Below are positions 42,953-51,941 of a stretch of 64,000 bases of DNA, piece by piece. Each line of letters opens with the position of its first letter. Positions within the stretch are counted from its first letter, which is position 1. The stretch spans positions 13,419 through 77,418 of the forward strand of contig NZ_DAVG01000082.1 of assembly GCF_002505485.1 (NCBI RefSeq), in the 5' to 3' direction. Under the pieces are notes generated by a model, which was given only the letters and a program-made list of their open reading frames with translations, had not been told where the DNA came from and searched no databases. A program made the translations under genes and the position numbers. The stretch is from Methanosarcina sp. UBA5 (GTDB taxonomy: Archaea; Halobacteriota; Methanosarcinia; Methanosarcinales; Methanosarcinaceae).

Positions 42953-43954
42953 ATGAGAACTGGACAGAGGGACGTGCATAATACACCGCTTAAAAGGCGA
43001 CTATCGATAACCTATGAGGAGCTTGAGACTCTCAAGAAATCAATTAAGGTTTCGGTTCTCAATGAACTGCGGGCCGAAATGGAAAACGTTTCCGATCAGG
43101 ACTCCATCAAGGATCTTGTCCTCTCCGAAATCAGGACAGAGCTTATGGGAATCCCTAACCCTGCCTTACTCAAGGCTTCAATCTTAAATGAATTAAGAAC
43201 GGAATTGAAAGCCTCAGGGGAAAATGATCCAGAAGCGACTGACCGGAAGCTGAGGGAACTTGCAGGCATTCAGGATGGGCTTGTCCGCGAATTGCTTGAC
43301 CAGAAAACGCTTATAAAGAAATTGGAGACGCAGATAGGAAATCTCGCTAAACAACTGGAGGATGCGAAAAAGACTGCTCCGGTTGCTCCACCTTCTGTTG
43401 TGCCACCTTCTATTACTCTGACTCTTCCTGAAGACCCTCTGAACCTTCCACCTCTTTCCAGAAAAGCCAAACCAAGACCTGAGTTCATAAAAGAAAAACC
43501 GGCATACAGACTGGGCCAATTCAAGGAAGCCCCTGCCTCCCTGCCAGGTACAGGCGCAAAGGTTCAGCTGAAGCTCAGAGAGGTTGAGCCGGCAGAACTT
43601 GATAGAGAAGAAGCTGAAAATAAGTGTGAATATATTATTGCAGAAAGTGGCGATAGAAGAGGGATTAGAGGCACTGTTAGACAGGGACCGTCGATTAGAG
43701 AACCTGCCAGACAACAATCATCGATCAGAACACAATTCAGGCAGCACCCTCCAGGCCCATCGTTACCTGAAAGGCAGCCTTCTGCTGTTAAAGCGGGCCC
43801 TATGAAACCCCAACCTGCAGATGATTATAAATGTGAATATATAATCGCCGAGAGACCTTCGAAAAAGCATTTCATAGAAGAGTGCGTGGACGTGCGGGAA
43901 AAAGAAGATGCAGAGGTTATCACATGTAGCCGGAAAAATTCTCGGGTGAAATAA
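42953..43954 (+). CDS. Coiled-coil/proline-rich protein heading the condensin operon, family unknown
   Basis: A 333-residue protein I cannot place. Residues about 30-85 contain three related helices (VLNELRAEM, VLSEIRTELMG, ILNELRTELK), and about 95-135 form a coiled coil. A Pro-rich linker follows, then two copies of a short motif, KCEYIIAES and KCEYIIAER, in an Arg/Pro/Gln-rich C-terminal half. AGAGG precedes the ATG. It ends 52 bp before smc and is followed by scpA and scpB, so a role in chromosome organisation is inferred from context. Confidence 0.7.
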   Translation: MRTGQRDVHNTPLKRRLSITYEELETLKKSIKVSVLNELRAEMENVSDQDSIKDLVLSEIRTELMGIPNPALLKASILNELRTELKASGENDPEATDRKLRELAGIQDGLVRELLDQKTLIKKLETQIGNLAKQLEDAKKTAPVAPPSVVPPSITLTLPEDPLNLPPLSRKAKPRPEFIKEKPAYRLGQFKEAPASLPGTGAKVQLKLREVEPAELDREEAENKCEYIIAESGDRRGIRGTVRQGPSIREPARQQSSIRTQFRQHPPGPSLPERQPSAVKAGPMKPQPADDYKCEYIIAERPSKKHFIEECVDVREKEDAEVITCSRKNSRVK

Positions 43955-44006
43955 AGCTTAAAAAGACAGAAACTTTCTCAAAAACGTAAAATTACAGAGG
44001 CATTCT

Positions 44007-47000
44007 GTGTATATAAAAGAGATTGAATTTGTTAATTTTAAGTCTTTCGGAAAAAAAGTAAAGATTCCCTTTTATAACGACTTTACTACTATTTCGGGTC
44101 CGAACGGGAGTGGGAAGTCTAACATAATAGACGGGATTCTTTTTGCACTCGGGCTCACAAGTTCAAGGACTCTTCGCGCTGAAAAACTTACCGATCTAAT
44201 TTACAATGGCGATGCGTTAAAAAAGCCTGATTTTGCTCAGGTTACGATCCGTTTTGACAACTCTGACCATAAGTTACCTCTGGAGCTTGATGAGATTGAA
44301 GTTTCAAGAAAAGTTCGGCGGACAAAAAGCGGGTACTACAGCTATTTTTATTTCAATGGAAAAGCCGTAAGTCTTGGAGAAATCCATTCTCAGCTTGCAA
44401 AAGCCGGGATAACACCTGAAGGTTACAATGTGGTTATGCAGGGAGATGTTACACAGATTATCTCCATGACCTCTGTAGAAAGAAGAAAGATTATAGACGA
44501 AATCGCAGGGGTTGCAGAATTTGATGAACGCAAGCAAAAAGCGCTTGGGGAGCTCGAGGTTGTAAGGCAGCAAATCGAGCGCGTAGATATAATTCTTGAA
44601 GAAGTACGCACTCAGCTAGGAAAACTTGCAGGGGAACGCGACCAGGCCTTAGAATACCAGGCGCTTAAGACTGAAAAAGTAAAATTTGAAGGATATCTCC
44701 TGCTTTCCAAACTCAAAGACGCAAGAGTTGAACTGCAGAATGTGAATAAGGAACTTGCAGGCAAAGAAGAACATCTTGAAAAAGTCCAGCTCCTCCTGAA
44801 CGAAAGAATGAAGGAACTTCAGGCTCTTGAAGAAAACCTCGAAAAGCTTTCGGTTGAAATCCAAAAAAAAGGAGAGGATGAACAGCTTCAGGTTAAGAGG
44901 GAGATCGAAGAAACTAAGGGAGAAATTTCTCGCTGCGTAGATAGTATCGAGCTTTCGGAATCCGAACTTGAGGAAGCTGATTCACGGCGCAGGAAAGCCT
45001 TTGTAGAGATCGATTCCACCAAGGGCAAGGTCAGAGAACTCGAAGAAAAAATTGAAGCCGAAAACCTGAGAAAAGAAAGCATTTCTTCAGAGCTTTCCGA
45101 GCGCAAAACCGAGCGCATGCTGCTTCAGAGCAAGATTGCGGATGTGGATGCAAAATTTGCTGCCACACGAGACGAGCTCATGGCTGCCAGGAAGAAGCTT
45201 GAAGATGTAAAAAACGAGAAAAACGAGCTAATACGAACTGAGGATCGGCTCCTTGATACCCTTCGGAGAAAATCTTCGGAACTCCGGGAGATAGAAAACC
45301 AGATCCAGGATGCTGAAGCCGCGGTTGCTACTTCTGACAGTGATACGCTTTCTGTAAGGTACGAGCTTGAAAAGCTTTCCGAAAATCTTGAATCCCTTAT
45401 CCGGGACCGTGATGATATTGAAAGCAGCCATTTCAGGATAAAAGAAGATCTCAGGAAACTTGAGAGCAGGCTTCACGGCCTCCAGCAGGAATACACAATC
45501 ACGGAGGCGAGAGTGCGGGCATCGGAACAGGGCGGAAGCTATTCCAGAGCTGTGGAGATGGTAATAGGAGCTGCAAGGCAGGAAGACCTTTTCGGAATTC
45601 GTGGAACCATTGCCCAGCTTGGAAGAGTGGACAGGCAATACGCAACAGCTCTGGAGATTGCTGCAGGAAATCGGATGCAGGCTATTGTCGTTGATACGGA
45701 TGCCGATGCTGCCGAAGCAATCGACTACCTGAAGCGCAGAAAAGGAGGAAGAGCTACCTTCCTACCTCTCAACAAACTGAAAGAGCCAAGACGGCTTGAA
45801 AATCTGAGTTATGAAAACGGAGTAATAGGATACGCAATTGACCTTATTAAGTTTGATTCCGGTTTTGAGCCTGCTTTTTGGTATGTTTTCCAGGATACCC
45901 TTGTTATGGAAAACCTTGCAAGCGCCCGCCACCTTATGGGAAAGGCAAGAATGGTAACCCTTGAAGGCGAACTTCTGGAAAAGAGCGGAGCAATGGTAGG
46001 AGGGTCAGTCTCCTCTAAATCGGGGGCTTCTTTTGCGGCTGCAGAAAAAGATAAACTGCTTGAAATTGCAGAGGAGATCAAATCCCTAGATACAAGCCGG
46101 AATGCAGCCATAAGCAAGCAGGACAGCATTGAAAGCCATCTTTTCGAGCTGAGCCGAAAAATTCGGGACTGTGAAGCTACAATCTCACGAAAAGAGCATC
46201 AGCTTGAGGAAATTGCAGGCAGGGAAGCAAAACTTGCTGAACTTCTCGAATCCAAACAGGCCGACCTTAAAGCAATTGAGGAGTCCAGAACCGAACTTGG
46301 GGGTGAAATGGAAAAGGTATCTGCGAAAAAGACCGACAAGGAAAAGGCAGTATCCGAACTTGAGGTGCAGATCTCCGGACTTGAAGCAAAACTTGCGGAT
46401 TCTCCTCTGCCTGAAATCAATAAAAAGATAGAATTCGTTGACGAGGAACTCCGCAGGCTGGATGGTCGAATCCGGGATACTGAAGCCACATTGAATGCCC
46501 TGCAGCTTGAAAAAGAGTATGCCGAACAGAAAATTGCCGAAGCAAAGGAACTTATCAGGGAACTTGATGAGAAGAAAGCTTCAAGACTGGAGAAAGTGAA
46601 CTCTCTGAAGATAAAAATAAAGGAATTTGAGGAAAAACTTGAGGAAAAGAAAGCCAGAGAGGTTGAACTTTCGGACGAGCTGCTAGGGCTCCAGCAAGAA
46701 CGGGAAAAGGTTCAGGCCGAACACAATGCGGTCAAGCGCAGGGTAGGTATTGCTTCAACCACGCTTGAAAAGGCAAAGCAGCAGGTGCTTACGCTCACGG
46801 CTACGAAAAATGCGCTTTTTGATCAGGAAAAGCAATTTGTTGAAGAAATCCTGAAAAGAGGCATAGAGGAGACTGATGAGGTTCCAAATTATGAAACTGT
46901 TTACATGCGGATTCAGGCAATCGATGAAGCCCTAAGGCGTCTTGAGCCCGTTAATATGCGAGCAATTGACGAGTATAATGAAGTAGAACTAAGGCTTTCG

Positions 47001-47534
47001 GATTTGCAGGGAAAGCGTGACACTCTCTTTACCGAGAGAGAGCAGCTCCTTGAGCGCATCGAACAGTATGAGTATTTGAAGCGAGATGCCTTTATGGAAG
47101 CTTATACAAGCATTAATGCCAACTTCAAAGAGATTTTCCATGAGCTTTCCGACGGGATGGGTGAACTCTTGCTTGATGACCCTGATGACCCTTTTGCAGG
47201 AGGAATGACGCTTCGGGCACAGCCAAAAGAAAAAACTCTCCAGAGAATCGAGGCGATGTCCGGTGGAGAAAAAAGCCTTACCGCACTTGCTTTCATTTTT
47301 GCGATCCAGCAATATCGTCCTGCTCCCTTCTATGCTTTTGATGAAATTGATATGTTTCTGGACGGGTGGAACGTCGAAAGGGTTTCAAGGCGCGTTAAAA
47401 CCTCAGGATCAAAAGTCCAGTTTATTGTTGTTTCCTTAAGAAAACCTATGATCCAGGCCGCATCCAGAACAATAGGGGTTACAATGCAGGAAAATAACCT
47501 CACAAGCATTACCGGAGTGAAACTTAATGGCTGA
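44007..47534 (+). CDS. smc: Chromosome segregation ATPase SMC
   Basis: A 1175-residue condensin subunit. The N-terminal head has Walker A GPNGSGKSN, the arms are long coiled coils (about 170-500 and 660-1000), and the hinge near 520-650 has FGIRGTIAQLGRV and GGRATFLPLNKL. The C-terminal head has the signature MSGGEKSLTALAFIFA and Walker B FYAFDEIDMFLDG. The start is GTG at 44007. Overlaps scpA by eight bases, so the two are translationally linked. Confidence 0.95.
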   Translation: MYIKEIEFVNFKSFGKKVKIPFYNDFTTISGPNGSGKSNIIDGILFALGLTSSRTLRAEKLTDLIYNGDALKKPDFAQVTIRFDNSDHKLPLELDEIEVSRKVRRTKSGYYSYFYFNGKAVSLGEIHSQLAKAGITPEGYNVVMQGDVTQIISMTSVERRKIIDEIAGVAEFDERKQKALGELEVVRQQIERVDIILEEVRTQLGKLAGERDQALEYQALKTEKVKFEGYLLLSKLKDARVELQNVNKELAGKEEHLEKVQLLLNERMKELQALEENLEKLSVEIQKKGEDEQLQVKREIEETKGEISRCVDSIELSESELEEADSRRRKAFVEIDSTKGKVRELEEKIEAENLRKESISSELSERKTERMLLQSKIADVDAKFAATRDELMAARKKLEDVKNEKNELIRTEDRLLDTLRRKSSELREIENQIQDAEAAVATSDSDTLSVRYELEKLSENLESLIRDRDDIESSHFRIKEDLRKLESRLHGLQQEYTITEARVRASEQGGSYSRAVEMVIGAARQEDLFGIRGTIAQLGRVDRQYATALEIAAGNRMQAIVVDTDADAAEAIDYLKRRKGGRATFLPLNKLKEPRRLENLSYENGVIGYAIDLIKFDSGFEPAFWYVFQDTLVMENLASARHLMGKARMVTLEGELLEKSGAMVGGSVSSKSGASFAAAEKDKLLEIAEEIKSLDTSRNAAISKQDSIESHLFELSRKIRDCEATISRKEHQLEEIAGREAKLAELLESKQADLKAIEESRTELGGEMEKVSAKKTDKEKAVSELEVQISGLEAKLADSPLPEINKKIEFVDEELRRLDGRIRDTEATLNALQLEKEYAEQKIAEAKELIRELDEKKASRLEKVNSLKIKIKEFEEKLEEKKAREVELSDELLGLQQEREKVQAEHNAVKRRVGIASTTLEKAKQQVLTLTATKNALFDQEKQFVEEILKRGIEETDEVPNYETVYMRIQAIDEALRRLEPVNMRAIDEYNEVELRLSDLQGKRDTLFTEREQLLERIEQYEYLKRDAFMEAYTSINANFKEIFHELSDGMGELLLDDPDDPFAGGMTLRAQPKEKTLQRIEAMSGGEKSLTALAFIFAIQQYRPAPFYAFDEIDMFLDGWNVERVSRRVKTSGSKVQFIVVSLRKPMIQAASRTIGVTMQENNLTSITGVKLNG

Positions 47535-48546
47535 GCTTATGGATAACATGGGGGCAGCGCTTGAAGTTCCTCGTCTTCAAGCTCGTACGGTTTCTGAATC
47601 CGGGGAAAACAAGTCTCTTTTTGAGGAATCCGAAACTTATGGATTTCCAGTTACTCTTCCATGCCTTGGAATTGATTGGAATCAGCTTGATATTTCTGAG
47701 TTTGAGACTACCGAACCCCTGGGCATATTGGTTGAACTTGCGCGGGGAGGAAAAATCGATCCCTGGGATATAGACATCGTACAGCTTACTGACAGTTTTC
47801 TGGGAAGGGTGGAAGAGCTAAAGCAGATGGACCTTAGAATTTCTTCAAGGACGCTTCTTTATTCTGCGATTCTCCTGCGCATGAAATCCTCGGAAATCCT
47901 CAATGTAGAAGAGGAAGAGGGTGAAGCATTTGATCCGGATTTTCCTGACGATCCCGATTTCCCTGAGCCTGCGGAGTTTCCTGTCCCGAAGCTTCCTGTT
48001 CGCCGTGTTTCTACAAGACCGGTCACACTCAATGAACTGATTCTTGAACTCAAGAAAGCCGAAAAATGCATCTCAAGAAAAAATGAAAAAAAAGCCAGCC
48101 AGGTTTCAGAAGAATCTGATCCTCGACCCAAACTTACTACCGGGGATGTGCTGGGCATTGCACATGATGAAGCCATCAGCTCGCGGTTATCCCTGATGTG
48201 GGAAAGGCTTGCCGAACTATTTACGAAGCAGTCTGTAGTGGTTTTTTCGAGTTTACTGGAAAGAAGCGAAGACAGGATTATGGATTATCTTTCTCTTCTT
48301 TTCCTTGCCTCAAGCAGGAAGATCTGGCTTTTTCAGAACGAACTTTTCGAGGAATTATATATCTATCCGGGAGAAGAATCCGGCTTCTCCACCGAGGCAA
48401 ATCCATCCCTTTTCCATGAAATGTTAACAAAATCAAAAGCTGAACTTTTGAAATCCGAAATTAATGGTTCTTCAGGACTGGATTCGGCAGAGGAGATTTC
48501 TCCGCATGAAAACCCGGCTGAGGAGCCTGAGTTAACCGTAACTTAA
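47527..48546 (+). CDS. scpA: Segregation and condensation protein A (kleisin)
   Basis: A 339-residue kleisin that bridges the SMC heads. The N-terminal SMC-neck-binding region is LGILVELARGGKIDPWDIDI, followed by a helical segment; an acidic linker (EEEEGEAFDPDFPDDPD) precedes the C-terminal winged helix. It has about 50 extra N-terminal residues and an extended acidic C-tail compared with bacterial ScpA. Confidence 0.9.
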   Translation: MAELMDNMGAALEVPRLQARTVSESGENKSLFEESETYGFPVTLPCLGIDWNQLDISEFETTEPLGILVELARGGKIDPWDIDIVQLTDSFLGRVEELKQMDLRISSRTLLYSAILLRMKSSEILNVEEEEGEAFDPDFPDDPDFPEPAEFPVPKLPVRRVSTRPVTLNELILELKKAEKCISRKNEKKASQVSEESDPRPKLTTGDVLGIAHDEAISSRLSLMWERLAELFTKQSVVVFSSLLERSEDRIMDYLSLLFLASSRKIWLFQNELFEELYIYPGEESGFSTEANPSLFHEMLTKSKAELLKSEINGSSGLDSAEEISPHENPAEEPELTVT

Positions 48547-48592
48547 ATATTAAATTTATACTTTGAACATTCTTTTTCTGGAAGTGAGATTT

Positions 48593-49708
48593 ATGAGTGA
48601 GCTTGAGATTATCGAAGCCGCGCTTTTTGCTGCTGGCAGGGCAGTAAGCCTCGAAAAGCTTGCGAAAATTACAGGAAAACCCAAAAAAGCCGTCCTTTCG
48701 GCAGTTAAGAAATTGACAGAGGCTTATTCTTCCCGAGGATCCGGGATCGAGATTCTTGATCTTGGAGAGCGATATGTGATGCAGGTCAAGCCTGAATACT
48801 CCGAGCTTATGCGGGAAGTCGCCCCAAAAGAGCTTTCAGCCCCAAAACTTCGTACCCTTTCCATGATTGCCTATCATCAGCCCCTGCTCCAGTCAGACCT
48901 TATTGATATGAGAGGAAGCGGAGCCTATGACCATATAAAGGACCTTATAGAGCGGGGTTTTGTAGAATCTGTACCCTGCGGGAGAAGCAGGCAGCTTTCC
49001 ACAACCCCTCTTTTTGCAGATTATTTCGGGCTTAAAAGAAATGACCCTAAAGCCATAAAAGAAAAAATCCTTGAACTTTTGAGATCCCAGGCTGAGCAGA
49101 GCGAGATAAACCTCTGGATAGGAAAAAAGACAATTGCTGTGACTCCAATGTATGAATCTCTTATGAGCATGTGCGGGATCAGGGAATACTTTGTAACCAA
49201 TGCCTACTCGCCTTCGAAGGAGGAAATATCCCGCCTGCTTGAGACCGATGTGGTCGTGGTCTCGGCCGGATATTCCGATACTGTACGGCAGTACTGCGAC
49301 GGAGAAATTCTTGAGATGCATTCAACAACTTTTGAGGACCTTATAGAAGCGCTTTCCTTACTTGCGGAAGAACTTCCCGATGAAGTAGACTCCGAGACGG
49401 TAGAAAAAAGCATTAAGAAAATTCGAGAGACCCGGGAAAGATATATTTCTTCTGCCGTCCTTATTGAGAAGAAGGTTAAGCCGGCAACTGAAATGGTTTC
49501 AAGAATCGTAAACGACCTTTCTCTTGGAATTTCCGCAGATGGAGTTCTTATCGCACCTGACTATGGAGTTTCGAAAAGCGGGGTTAAAATCGAAAAAGGG
49601 GCTCAGATCCTTATACCCACGCACCGGAGTGTTGAGGGCGATCTTCTCCAGAGGGTCTGTGCGAAGTATGATTCTATTCTTGAAGGCCTTGAGAAGTTTA
49701 AAGACTAA
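48593..49708 (+). CDS. scpB: Segregation and condensation protein B with a C-terminal extension
   Basis: About 371 residues. The first 180 form the two winged helices of ScpB (LEIIEAALFAAGRAVSLEKL ... APKLRTLSMIAYHQPLLQSDL, IKDLIERGFV, TTPLFADYFGL). The remaining 190 residues are not part of standard ScpB and I do not recognise them; they include FVTNAYSPSKEEISRLL and GVLIAPDYGVSKSGVKI. The ATG at 48593 has GGAAGTGAG upstream, favoured over an ATG ten codons earlier. Last gene of the condensin operon. Confidence 0.88.
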   Translation: MSELEIIEAALFAAGRAVSLEKLAKITGKPKKAVLSAVKKLTEAYSSRGSGIEILDLGERYVMQVKPEYSELMREVAPKELSAPKLRTLSMIAYHQPLLQSDLIDMRGSGAYDHIKDLIERGFVESVPCGRSRQLSTTPLFADYFGLKRNDPKAIKEKILELLRSQAEQSEINLWIGKKTIAVTPMYESLMSMCGIREYFVTNAYSPSKEEISRLLETDVVVVSAGYSDTVRQYCDGEILEMHSTTFEDLIEALSLLAEELPDEVDSETVEKSIKKIRETRERYISSAVLIEKKVKPATEMVSRIVNDLSLGISADGVLIAPDYGVSKSGVKIEKGAQILIPTHRSVEGDLLQRVCAKYDSILEGLEKFKD

Positions 49709-49845
49709 GGTGCTTGATAAGGATATCACTGCCTTCATCTGTAGTTATTTCTTTTGAATCAAGGGCGCCCTTAATTTAAGTTTTTCTGTCACATTTATAT
49801 TCTATATATAAGGCATTTATATAGTATACTGGGTATTTAACTATA

Positions 49846-49890
49846 GCTTTATATACTGGTTAGAGAATATTACCTTTGCTTTATATACTG
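49846..49890 (+). promoter_or_regulatory. Twin TATA elements of the TBP gene
   Basis: GCTTTATATACTG occurs twice, at 49846-49858 and 49878-49890, 32 bp apart, with two further TATA-like stretches at about 49802 and 49816. The first twin fits the promoter (initiation near 49878); the second overlaps that initiation site just before the ATG at 49902. Confidence 0.7.
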
Positions 49891-49901
49891 AGGGTTGACT
49901 A

Positions 49902-50453
49902 ATGAGCGAATCTAGCATCAAGATCGAAAATGTGGTTGCATCTACTAAACTCGCTGAAGAATTCGACTTAACTGTTATCGAGTCCGAGTTCGAAGGAGCC
50001 GAGTACAACAAGCAGAAGTTCCCCGGGCTCGTTTACAGGGTTTCAGATCCTAAAGCTGCATTCCTGGTATTTACTTCCGGCAAGGTTGTCTGTACAGGAG
50101 CAAAAAACGTTGCCGATGTACATACAGTTATAGGCAATATGGCTAGAAAGCTGAACAGTATAGGGATCAAGACTATAGAGAACCCCCAGATCACTGTCCA
50201 GAACATTGTTGCTTCAGCAGACCTGCATACTATTTTGAACCTTAATGCAATTGCAATAGGACTTGGACTTGAAAACATTGAATACGAGCCTGAGCAGTTT
50301 CCTGGTCTTGTATACAGAATTGATGAGCCCAAAGTAGTTGTGCTTATCTTCAGTTCCGGAAAACTGGTAGTTGCAGGCGGCAAGACCCCTGAAGATTGCG
50401 AGAGGAGCGTCGAAGTAGTCCGCCAGCAGCTCGACAGCATGGGGCTTTTATAA
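49902..50453 (+). CDS. tbp: TATA-box-binding protein
   Basis: A 183-residue general transcription factor with two direct repeats: KIENVVASTKLAEEFDLTVI ... FPGLVYRVSDPKAAFLVFTS and the second IENPQITVQNIVASADLHTI ... FPGLVYRIDEPKVVVLIFSS. Each repeat contributes half of the saddle that bends promoter DNA. Acidic C-terminus. Stand-alone, preceded by duplicated TATA elements. Confidence 0.96.
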   Translation: MSESSIKIENVVASTKLAEEFDLTVIESEFEGAEYNKQKFPGLVYRVSDPKAAFLVFTSGKVVCTGAKNVADVHTVIGNMARKLNSIGIKTIENPQITVQNIVASADLHTILNLNAIAIGLGLENIEYEPEQFPGLVYRIDEPKVVVLIFSSGKLVVAGGKTPEDCERSVEVVRQQLDSMGLL

Positions 50454-50572
50454 GAACCCTCAATCTATTAATTATATACCATTTATCTGGAAATAAGGTA
50501 ATTGATATAGTATTACAATAAAACGGATTCTGCGTCACGCGTAGAGGTTCCGGCAAAGGATATGTGTGAAAC

Positions 50573-51490
50573 GTGAACAGCGCAGATGTTTGCATTCTTA
50601 TTCCCACCCTGAACGAAGCTGCAACAATAAGACAGCTTATTAAGGACTTCAGGCAGGAAGGTTTTTCCAACATTCTGGTAATTGATGGGAACAGCAAGGA
50701 CGGCACAGGACAAATTGCAGAAGCGGAAGGCGCAAAAGTTGTCATGCAGACCGGAAAAGGTAAAGGGCAGGCAATGATTCAGGCCTTCGGGCTTATAGAG
50801 AGCCCTTACGTAATAATGGTTGATGGTGACGGGACATATCTTGCCCGAGAGGCTCGCGCCCTTCTCAGACCTGTGCTGGAAGGCAGTGCCGACCATGTTA
50901 TAGGCAACCGGCTGGAGAATTACTCCCAAGGAGCTTTTACGAAGCTCAATCTTGTGGGCAACCATTTGATAAATACATTTTTTGACGTTGCATATGGCGT
51001 GAAATTAAAAGATATCCTCTCAGGTTACCGTGCGTTTACGCTTGAAAGTGTAAAGGAACTTGAACTTAATAAGACAGGCTTCGAAATCGAGACCGAAATT
51101 TCTGTGGAATGCATTCTTAAAAAGCAGAGAGTCGAAGAAGTCCCTATAACTTACCTTCCGAGAAGTGAAAAAGGCGCAACCAAGCTAAATCCGGTAAAAG
51201 ACGGGTTCAGAATAGGGTCTACTATCTACAAGCTTGCAAAAATGCATAATCCCATGTTTTACTTTGGAATTATAGGGTTCATTTTAATCATGGCAGGCCT
51301 GTTCACAGGAACCTTTGTTGTAGTCGAGTGGCTCCGGGGAATCGATCATATCCCACTTACTATTCTTACAACCCTACTGATTATATTCGGCCTTCAGATG
51401 TTTATCTTCGGGACTTTGAGTGATTTCATATTAACCCTTCATAGGCAAACAGTCCGTTTAATCATGGAGCAAAATAAACAGAAGAAGTAA
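50573..51490 (+). CDS. Family 2 glycosyltransferase, dolichol-phosphate sugar synthase type (S-layer/N-glycosylation)
   Basis: A 305-residue GT2 enzyme: ILIPTLNEAATIRQLIKDF, MVDGDGTYL (the DxD metal/sugar-nucleotide motif), ILSGYRAFTLESVK and TEISVECILKK, then two C-terminal transmembrane helices (FYFGIIGFILIMAGLFTG and the following). This matches dolichol-phosphate glucose/mannose synthases such as AglJ-like proteins. GTG start at 50573 with AAAGGA upstream. Followed by a T-rich terminator region. Confidence 0.88.
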   Translation: MNSADVCILIPTLNEAATIRQLIKDFRQEGFSNILVIDGNSKDGTGQIAEAEGAKVVMQTGKGKGQAMIQAFGLIESPYVIMVDGDGTYLAREARALLRPVLEGSADHVIGNRLENYSQGAFTKLNLVGNHLINTFFDVAYGVKLKDILSGYRAFTLESVKELELNKTGFEIETEISVECILKKQRVEEVPITYLPRSEKGATKLNPVKDGFRIGSTIYKLAKMHNPMFYFGIIGFILIMAGLFTGTFVVVEWLRGIDHIPLTILTTLLIIFGLQMFIFGTLSDFILTLHRQTVRLIMEQNKQKK

Positions 51491-51941
51491 AAAAATCCTT
51501 AAATGTGATTTTTTCTTTATTAATTTTTTTATTAATATTCTTTATTAATTTTCTTATTATTTTTTCTTTGTTATTTGTTTTTTGCAGCTTCCAGTTATTT
51601 GGTTTTTTATAATATTTTTAAATGTGCACTCCCTTAAAACCGGTTTTTATTATTTTATTTATTTAATATTCTCCAAAAAGCCAATAAGACAACTTTACTT
51701 GTTTTTCACTCAATGAATGTTTAGTATTTAATTATAAAACATTTATTTTAATCTTACGTCTTATATTTTCCGATAACTGTAGACATCAAAGTAAAGTAAA
51801 ATTGATTAAGATGAAAGTTAATTTTTTAAAAAGTGTTATATATAATTACGCGCCTTTTATGATCTAACTCACTCTTGCCCTAATTACAGATTAATCTTAC
51901 AGACAAATTTTACAGATGATCAAAAGCTTGAGGTTAATATT
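51491..51941. other. T-rich terminator region and thiC promoter
   Basis: Oligo-T tracts at 51507-51600 fit archaeal U-run termination of the glycosyltransferase. TTATATATAA at 51837 is the probable TATA box for thiC. No TPP-riboswitch pattern (CUGAGA ... ) was seen, though I could not fold it. Confidence 0.45.

Noticed and set aside
51781..51941. TPP riboswitch upstream of thiC
   Set aside because: No recognisable conserved TPP-riboswitch core by eye; a model search would be needed.
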